A DNA stretch of 64,000 bases. It comes from Orthonyx spaldingii (lineage: Eukaryota; Chordata; Aves; Passeriformes; Orthonychidae). Each line of letters opens with the position of its first letter. Within the stretch, counting starts at the first letter, position 1. The notes under the pieces were generated by a model. The model did no database searches. It was not told where the DNA came from and worked only from the letters and a program-made list of their open reading frames with translations. The stretch spans positions 770,844-834,843 of the forward strand of contig VZTJ01005975.1 of assembly GCA_013397795.1 (NCBI GenBank), given 5' to 3'. The position numbers and the translations under genes were made by a program. This document shows positions 55,901 to 64,000 of this stretch, piece by piece.

Positions 55901-58900
55901 ACTCTTAATTTTTTTAAACTTTATTTTGCACAATGCAAGCTCTGCCAGAGTCAATGAATACATTCCCAGGGATTAATTTGTGGTGTGAATCAACATTTGA
56001 CACCCTAAAATTCTTCTTATTCATCTAACATTCAGAAATACAAATATTTTTTTTGCTGTTCACCTGACTTTTTGTGTCAGTAAGAAAATATTGCCCTCAG
56101 GATGTTGGAGCAACACCAACTTTCCATTTCTGTCAGAGGAAAACATTGGAAGTCAGAACATGGTGGATGTCTAAATTTAAAAACCCTTAGAAAATTCCTC
56201 TCACTCATTGCTTTTTATTTAGAATTATGCATTAACGTGTGGATATTTTCAATATTAACTTAAATTTCAGAGGCAGTGACCAGCAGCAGGTAGTGCCTAA
56301 TATTTCTTTACAATTAACATTTCTAACACAAACATTTCTCACTTCAGTTATTATTTGGCAACTTCTGTTCTGCTTTGAGGTGACAGAGGAAAATCCAACC
56401 AGAAAATCCTCTTGTAGCTTCCCAACTTTACAGACCTGTTTGGAATTGGATAATTTAGGACTTCTAGCACCACCTTATGCTCTCTGCCAGAACAGCAGGA
56501 TTTGATTTCCTAAAACATGGATGAAGCTTTTGTCCAACACTTTTGGCAAGTATTCAGCTTGGAGCAAACACCCACTTATTTCAGATGTTTCAAGTTTTAA
56601 GAAAAAAAATCCATTTTTAAAATTTCCTTTTAGATGAAGTCAGGAGTCAGGGAAGTGTTGGAATAAACAGTATAGGAAAAGAGTGGAAATGATCCAACAG
56701 GCTCAAGTCCATGTTGGAATTCTGTCACTGGTTTCTGTTAATCCCAGCTCCCATTATCCACTTTTTGACTGACACAACCCCAGCTGTTGCTTCAGATTTA
56801 ACCCTCACCATTAAGTCCCAGGAGTGTTTTGTCTCTGTTCCTTTCTTTCCTAATTATTTTTTATGATTGGTCCCCTTTTTCCTTGTCTTGTCACTACAAA
56901 TCCAGGCTCATGGATAAAGATGAGTATGAAATTATTGGATGGATTTGTTAATTAGGTTTACTCTGCTCCATAAAAGGTGGCCAGGGGCTGATCTCTGGCT
57001 CCATGGTCCAGAAGTGGCTGCACTTCCACAAGGATTGTCCCTAAAACCTTCTCCAGCAGGTTGTGCCCACAAAGACAAGATTATAGGAGATTATAGGAAG
57101 GGAGGGCTTGGATAGCAGTACCTGCCAGGGATTGGACATCCCACTTGATTTTAAATAATCAATCTTTGTCTTTTCCACAGCCAATTTACTTTGAAAGTCT
57201 TTTAGAACTTCTTTAGCAAAATCTTAGTTTTTTTAAAATTCCAAACCTCCAAAGAACAGCAGGAAGTGAATTGCAAAGTTTATAATATTTGTATTTAAAT
57301 TATTCCATGCTCTCAGCTCTTTGCAAATGTAATTAGCAGAATCTTTGTGGCAATTCCAATTTAATTTTCAACTATTAGAGCATTGGGGGAGTCTCTGTTT
57401 TTCAGGCATTTTCACAAGTGAAACAGTGTTACTTTGCAAAAATTGACCACAAAAAGGACTATTTGGGATTTTTTTTTTAAATAAAAGTATATTGATGCTG
57501 TATCTTGTGGTGTGTTTTATGCAGGATTTATTAAATAATCAAATGAATTAATATTTCAGAGAAGGCACTTTCATCTTCATCCAAAACAAAGAAAACACCT
57601 AATATTTGCTTGGTTTCCAGGACTGGCAATGTGCACAATCCAAAGGATGCTTCTACCTGGAGGAAGGTGGGGAAATCATCAGTCACAAGTACAGGCTGCA
57701 CTTACCCCAGAGATCTGCAGTTTGTGTCACCATCAAACCTTTAAATATCCCCCAGCCAGAAGGTCAGTGTGTTTATATTCCATTTTCCTCTTAAAAAGAG
57801 GTGGTGCCTTGGTGATTTACCAAGGGGTTTCATCCAGTTGCTACATTGGAATGATTTTTTTTCCCCATTGATGATTCCCTTTTTAATCCCATAAAGCAGG
57901 AGCCATTAGACCCCAAAATTGTTTTAAAGTCACCAGGGCTGGCTTTTATTTTAACAAATTTGTGTGGTGTGGAACCACTCTCTGGTATTCTGGACCCTTA
58001 ATGACAGAACTATTTTATCAATAGTTCTTAATGATAAAATTATTAAAACTAATCATTATCTGTAAGACAATCATGAGGCCTGGAACAATTGATCTGCTTG
58101 GCCTAAACAGGAAGGAAATCCCAATAGCATTGAATAGATTATTTTCTTCCATTTTTCATCAGGAGGGATCAATATTATAAATACCATGGGAATACTCTGA
58201 GATGCAAAGAAAAACAATTTTGGGCCATTATTAAGGATTTTTGGGGGATATTTTTCTTTTTAGGAAAATCTTGTCGCTGGCTGTCAGTGGATACAGCTTT
58301 GTTTATTCTGAAGGACAATGAAACCCAAGAGAATCTACAGCTTGTGGGCTTTACTGAACTCCAAACCAAAGAGGTTAGAGATTTTGGTGTATTCTTGTTT
58401 TAATTGTTATTTTTTAGTGGTTTTAGTGCTGGAGGTGTGAATTCCATGTGTTTGGAAGGAATTCCAGCTGTACCCAGGATTGCTGAGTTGCTGGATGTAT
58501 TTACAGCTGCTCTGTAGAAACTCAGTTTTATTTCTGCACCTTCAAACACAAAATTTCCAAGGCAAAATTTCTTGAAATTTCCTTTCATTTTCTTTCTCCT
58601 TGCCATTTGAACTCCATGGTGCACAGAATATTCTTTTCTTCTGGCAGAAATAAGGCAGCATAAACTTATTTTCCCCTTCTCCCCTCATCTCTCTCCTGTA
58701 TCTTTTTCTAACTTTTATTCTACAAGATTCACTATTTTTTATCTTTAAAATGGCATCACACAGCCAATTATTTTTAAGGAGAGAACCCAACATTCCCAGC
58801 ATTTTCTAATAATTGATCACTTTTATATGAATGTTACTGGCAACAAAGAAAGGCAGCATTTGAGAAGTTCTTACAGACTTTTCTGTCTTCCTTTAAGTGC

Positions 58901-61900
58901 AGATGTTTGGATGGAGAGGGGAGCTTGGACCTGGGGTTTACTGGCTGCTGCCTTTCACCACTGGCTGTAGGCTGAGGAAGGGAAAATCCCAAATTACTGG
59001 AGAAGCCAAACTGGTGTGGAGGGATGAAGATGGAGAGCTGGCTCTCACCAAGGAATTCCAGTGAGTTTTATTCCCAAACGTGGTGACCTCTGTAAAAAAA
59101 AATCTCTTTTCCAGCTAAAAAGTGGCTTTTAAAATCTCTGTGCTCCTAAAATGCTGTTTGTACAGAATATTCTCAAATAGGCTGAACAGTTCTTGGCAAT
59201 ATTATGAGACAGTAAAGGAAATGGAAGCCTTTGCAAATAGTTTGACCTTTTTCATCCCTCAGAGCTGCTCTGTTGGACATATTTGAAACAATTGATTTGG
59301 ATGGGAATGGCCTCCTGAGTCTGGAGGAATACAACTTCTTTGAGCTGAGGACCAGTGGGGAGAAGTGTGATCAGGAAGCCTGGGCTGTGTGTAAAGGTAA
59401 GTTCACTACTGTGCTAATTAGGCCTACAGCTAATTAAAATTATCAATTAACTTCCAAGCTGGATAGAACTAAGCGTTCTGTAGCCCCTTCCAAGAACATG
59501 TGGAGATATTGTTCTCTTCCCCCTTTATTTTTCTATTTTTCCAGTCTCCTGTCCTTTGCTTTGCTTCATTCTGGTGTGTGTGTGCCACTGACCTTCTGCT
59601 GAGAGAATTCTTCCCATTCCCAACTGTTTTGTAGCTGCCCAAAGCTGCAGGGTTTGTAATCCTGGCTCATATGGGGAATGAAGCTGTCACAGGTATTTGT
59701 TTCATTGATCTCCTTTGTGCAGACTGGCCTGGTGCTGCTTTTTCCTCTCACAAAGTGTGGAGAGGGACGTTTAATTAGTGTGTACATGATGCTATAAATT
59801 TGCATCCAGAGTTTATGTGGGCTGCCAGTGTCTCATTGTATAATATTTGTGCTGCTTTAGGGCAGATTTTGAGGGGAAATTTTGAAATTTATGTCATGTT
59901 TGACATAATTCCTTTGGAGGCTGTGGCACATTGGCCAAAATACTTTAGATCTGGCAAGCCCTATAAATTATCTCTTCCCAAAACACTCTGAAGTATCAGA
60001 ATTTTCCCAAAGTGATTGAGAACTCCAAAAATACATTTCTGTAACTGAATTTCTCCTCTGTTTCATCCCTGGATGTGCTTCTCCACACTTGATGGCTTTG
60101 TCAGGGTGATGCCTCTGATCTCCACACGAGTAGGAGGGGTGGAAATGTGTGAATAAATAAGAGAGGAAAGAGGAGAAGCTGGGGAATGTTTCACCAGGTC
60201 ATCAATCAGTGGAAGGGTTCACACGAATATCATCAATCTTGACACCAAAGTTCGAGCCATTCATTACAGCATCTGTACCCTTGGATAGATTTATTAAATT
60301 GGTAATCCCTTTTTAATAATATATAGTAAAGATTTAGCATTGTTATGAAGATGAGAAAACCATTTTTAAAAGTCCCTGACACGAGGACATTTCAATTATA
60401 TGTTTGCTGACATTACAGTGGTGGATCTATGAAATTCTCTCTAGAGAGGGGTGTTAGGATTACTGGAATTTTATTGCTTTTTAGGAACTAAGTAAATCAT
60501 TTCTGTATCAAGGACCTGAAGCATTTAAAGGTGCTGGCTCCAGCTGACTTTCATTTCCCATTCCTAAAATACCCCGTTCTGCAAAGCTCAACCACAAACT
60601 TTTAGGGGAAAAAAATCAACATGAACTCCTTTGTGTTTGGAAATCTCCCCCTTTTTTGGGTTATCCAAGGGGCCAGCTGTTTGTAGGCATTATCCCAAAT
60701 CCACAGGGGAGCTCTGCAAACAGCACATGCCTGGTCAAGGACATTCTTTCCCAAACTATACTGGAGACCCTGAGGATGCAACTGGCTCCATCTTTTCAAC
60801 CTTGTTAACAGGAGTGGGATTTTGGCTTTGGAAGGATAGAGGTGTTTGCAGAGAGAACAGACTTTTAAGTGCTGTTTTGATTCCTTTGAAACAGAGAATT
60901 TTGAGATGAAGAGGAATGAACTGACAAGACAAGGATTTATGGATTTGAACCTCATGGAAGCCAACGACCGGGACGGGGATCCTTGGGACCTTTGGGTCAC
61001 TTTGCTGTCCCTGGGCTACAACAAAGCCTTAGAAATGACAGAGGTAGGAGAGTGAGAGAGCAAAAATCACTGCACATTTAACTGCTGCCCTCCTTGTGTC
61101 TGCCACAGACTGACTGCAGGAGAGCAGGGATCCTCTGCAAACATCCAGGGCTTCCACTGCCACTTCCACTATCCTGATTCTTAGGATTGCACTTGGATCC
61201 TTGAAAGAGGAAATTTTCCTTTGTTTTAGAGAAAGCCAGGATTTTGTGGGGTTGTAGAGGAAGGAATTTTGGATTGTGTCTGGTGAAAGAATCCATGCAC
61301 TCTGCTGCTGGGGAGTGATAGAAAGGTAAGGATGGTAAACTGTGACCTGTCAGCAAATTTAGAAAATACAGGACTTTTTCTCCTTCAAAAAGTAACTTTT
61401 GTGGCCCAAACTACAAGAGTAGTGGATATTTTTTTTTCCCACATGATTCTGAATTCCTGGTTTCCACACATAACTATTTCTGTTATTGCTGCCCTTCACA
61501 ACAGTGGCTGAAGAGGTTCACATCAAATTCTAATACTTCATTAAAATTTTTGGATTTGGGTCACACACTGTTTACTTTACAGGACAAGGGATAATTTCTC
61601 TGATGTTTCTGTGCACTTACAGATTTTTTTATTATTTAAGTTATTTATTTTATAGAAATAGTATTACTTCTGATGTTAATAGTTCTCTCTAAAAAAAAGA
61701 GGATCTCTTTAATGAAGAGAAAAAAACTATTAAAAATTAAGCATGAAATATACAGGTAATTAAATCATTTAAGTCCCAGGAAAAGCTGATTTTCAGGATC
61801 ATAGTCTGATAATATTATTTAACTTTGTTAAACAGGTCAGTGTATAAAATATGTGGAGACCTAAAAATAGTCAGTATGGGAATTATCAGTTGTCTCTCAG

Positions 61901-62974
61901 AGAAAATCTTGGGATCATGGTGAGGGATTTAAGGATGAGCTCCTTTTCCTCTGACTTGTGGTTGGCAGAGCCCCTGCAAGGCTGGTTTTTTGCATTTCAG
62001 CCACAAGAGAGAGCTCTGCTCCAAGCAAGAGCATTTTGGGGAAGTTTTTCTCCAGTCAGGAATTTCAGGAAGGTGTTTTGTGCCTTATTCCAGCTGTGGA
62101 TTTTGGCTGCAGCCTTCCCTTTCCAAAGGACAGCACAGCTCTCCAAACTCATCAGTAATGAATCTAAAAATCTCCAGCTGTTAACTTGTGTCTCTCACTT
62201 AATTCCTTGATTTTAAATAATTTCAGATTGATGTTTTGGGAGCACTGAGACAGAACTTGAGAAATCCTGGTGGATTCCAGCAGCCTTTAGAAAAGAACTG
62301 AGGTGCTGTGACTGAGTCTAAGAAAATGCAAACTCCTGATTGTTACACCAGGAGTAAAATGCAGCCAAGACACTCCCAGAGTGCTGAATGCAACAGTGCA
62401 GAGGTGTTGAATCTGTGTGAAGTGGCACAAACAGCAGGAGTGTGACAGGGAAAGGAGACAGGTTTATCTCACACTCTGGGATACTTTCATATTTCATCTT
62501 AATTCCTGGACGTTTTGCTGTCCAAGGAAGGGTTTGCTGTCTTGAACTGCATTTCAAGTGTACTGTGAATGGCATGAAAAATGCCAGTTGTCCTGGGCTT
62601 TCCTTTGGTGTAGGAGATTGTCACAGCTCTCAGGTTTGGAATATTTGATATTCAGGGAAATATTTGTATCTGGGTAATTCTAGTTCAGATATGAAAATGC
62701 TTAGGAGCTGTGGGGGAAAATCTGAGGGGAAAAGTGATGCTAAAACTCATCTTCCTCACTGCAGGCCTGCCCCTTTGTCATTGACATCTGTGCAGAGAGG
62801 TGCAAACCCAGAATTAAAGCCATTTCTCTGGAGGCAGGGGGCTCCCAGCTCAGCAGGGCTGTCTGCAGGTTCGTGGTTCATCAGGGAGAGGCCAAAGGGC
62901 TGGATGGCTCTGCCAACATCACCATCCACACCTACAGATCAGGCAGCAGGATCTCCTCTGTCATTGAGAACAAG
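49957..62974 (+). CDS. EFCAB7: EFCAB7, EF-hand protein of the ciliary EvC zone (3' end beyond window)
   Basis: Exons: 49957-50125, 52606-52817, 53198-53284, 53697-53886, 54580-54710, 57621-57762, 58264-58373, 58903-59060, 59263-59396, 60895-61043, 62765-62974. Phases agree and give 564 codons; human has 629, so about 65 remain past the window. The start ATG follows an acceptor (ccctcacag) and matches the family (MASIPGN..., then EEAIFYMNCRAAYLTVFKSS). EF-hand loops: 109-120 (DTDKAGYVLLDE), 145-156 (DFNCSGKLDYNK, with Lys where Glu usually closes the loop, as in human), 411-422 (DLDGNGLLSLEE, canonical). Between them are a Ser/Thr-rich low-complexity segment (about 190-255) and a conserved WLSVDTALFILK...GELGPGVYWLL region. 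Known role: with IQCE it anchors the EVC-EVC2 complex at the ciliary base for Hedgehog signalling. Confidence 0.93.
50126..62764. other. EFCAB7 introns, contents
   Basis: The ten introns hold no recognisable CR1 copy, in contrast to the 5' flank. The longest is 54711-57620 (2.9 kb), AT-rich, with an A run at 55800-55818. The donor boundaries are ordinary GT types (gtaatg, gtaagt, gtatgg, gtattt, gtatca, gtcagt, gttaga, gtgagt, gtaagt, gtagga). No RNA gene was recognised. Confidence 0.5.
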
Positions 62975-63774
62975 GTATGGCCTGAAGCTTCCATCATGCA
63001 CTGTGTGATAATGGCTGTGGTTATTGCTCCTCCTCCTTCCTTGTGTCGTATTTGAGAATTGCTTTTCCTGAAATCAGGTTTTTGTGTCTATTCCATTAAA
63101 AAACCACTGCCTGATGTGCTCCTTGTGACTTCAGAAGAACCTGGATCGGTGTTCTTGGAAGGGGCAGATTATTATAATGAGGCAAGCAGTTGTAAATACC
63201 ATATAGAATCTGATTATTTTTGTGTTCACTCTCCAATTTTTCAATATTTTGCACAATGTCATCACCACATGAGAAAACAAACACTAACAGCAGGAAATGC
63301 AATTAGAGCAAGAGCAAAGAGCACAGGATTTACACTACTGAACACTTCCAGTGTCCATAAGAAAATCAAAGAGCAGTGATTTTTAGGAGTGTGTTATGGA
63401 TGAGTTTTTTCCTGATTATTCTTCCAGATGTACTTTATTAGTAATTTAAGCTAAGAGTTGTAAATTCAAATGGAAGGGTTGGTGAGATTTTAAACCTTTT
63501 TCCATAGATCACATTGAATGTGCTGTTCCTTCTCAGTTTCCTTTATACCAGGAGCTGTGAGTAAATAAACACAGCACAGTAAGATGTTAAACTTCAGATG
63601 GTTTACATCTGAAAAGATCACAGCAAGAAGTGTATTTTTAAATGCACAGCCATGCAAAAGGGGGTGGTTTGGGGGACTAATATTAGGACTGGATGCTGAG
63701 GCTCCTGGAACTCTGGATTTGGCTTTGCACTTCGCCCTTTAGGGTGGATATTCCAGAGTTATTTATACATTTGG

Positions 63775-64000
63775 GGATATGTCAGAGAGGGAGATCAGGG
63801 CTGCAGGGAGAGCTGGATGCTCTCTGCTTCAGATCTCTGCCCACTCTGTTTGTACCAGTTGGGTTTGGTTTGCAGATGTCACCAAGCTGGGGGGGAATAC
63901 TGGGGAATATTGGGGAATACTGGGGAAGCTCCACGGGGGGATCTGGACAGGCTGAGGCCAGTGGTGTGAGCTTCAACAAGGCCAAGTCATATCTTCACAA
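63775..64000 (+). mobile_element. CR1 LINE, internal fragment running off the window end
   Basis: CR1 sense sequence just upstream of the usual 3' part: 'gatgtcaccaagctggggg', 'ggatctggacaggctgaggc', 'gtgagcttcaacaaggccaa'. It belongs to the end-of-ORF2 or early 3' region of the element. It also contains a small local repeat 'aatactggggaatattgggg' at about 63896-63925. Continues past 64000. Confidence 0.85.

Noticed and set aside
1..64000. CRISPR arrays, bacterial operons, insertion sequences, tRNA or rRNA genes
   Set aside because: None seen. The window is vertebrate nuclear DNA, and no cloverleaf or rRNA-like sequence was recognised by eye.
1..64000. Endogenous retrovirus or other viral remnants
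   Set aside because: No long terminal repeat pair or gag/pol-like frame was recognised. All interspersed repeats identified fit CR1.

Overview
The window is nuclear DNA from a bird. Three things show this. Spliced vertebrate genes with long introns are present. Many truncated CR1 LINE 3' ends are present, with the family's 'ccttccaaccc / gattctrtg' tails, and CR1 is the dominant avian repeat. The gene order FOXD3 - ALG6 - ITGB3BP - EFCAB7 is the one known from amniotes (human 1p31.3). No species can be named.

Layout. (1) 1-1412: 3' part of the intronless FOXD3 gene (forkhead domain to stop), with its 3'UTR and poly(A) signal. (2) 1413-8080: intergenic flank of FOXD3, with GC-rich blocks, short tandem repeats, and AT-rich patches that look like conserved enhancers. 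(3) 8085-8705: a cluster of three CR1 fragments. A CpG-rich promoter and probable non-coding first exon of ALG6 follow at about 8730-9099, then a GC-rich minisatellite. (4) 11246-26240: the complete ALG6 coding sequence in 14 coding exons on the + strand, 506 codons. (5) 26490-35820: no coding exon that I can support, one CR1 copy and several simple repeats. The last ITGB3BP exon should lie somewhere here. (6) 35823-47758: ITGB3BP (CENP-R) on the - strand. Seven coding exons were found, including a first coding segment of only 5 bases. (7) 47400-48060: a CpG-rich divergent promoter shared by ITGB3BP and EFCAB7, with CR1 pairs on both sides. (8) 49957-62974: EFCAB7 on the + strand, 11 coding exons, 564 codons. 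Its last exon(s) lie past the window. Another CR1 copy runs off the end at 64000.

The genes do not form a pathway. FOXD3 is a neural-crest and pluripotency transcription factor. ALG6 is an ER glucosyltransferase of N-glycan precursor assembly. ITGB3BP is a centromere protein and nuclear-receptor coregulator. EFCAB7 is a ciliary Hedgehog-pathway scaffold. ITGB3BP and EFCAB7 are linked by a head-to-head promoter.

The most unusual signal is in ALG6. Three of its 13 coding introns have non-standard boundaries, fixed by the reading frame. Introns 5 and 8 begin with GC instead of GT. Intron 6 has the donor and branch-site signature of the minor (U12) spliceosome and appears to end in AT rather than AG. 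No new multi-gene system was seen.
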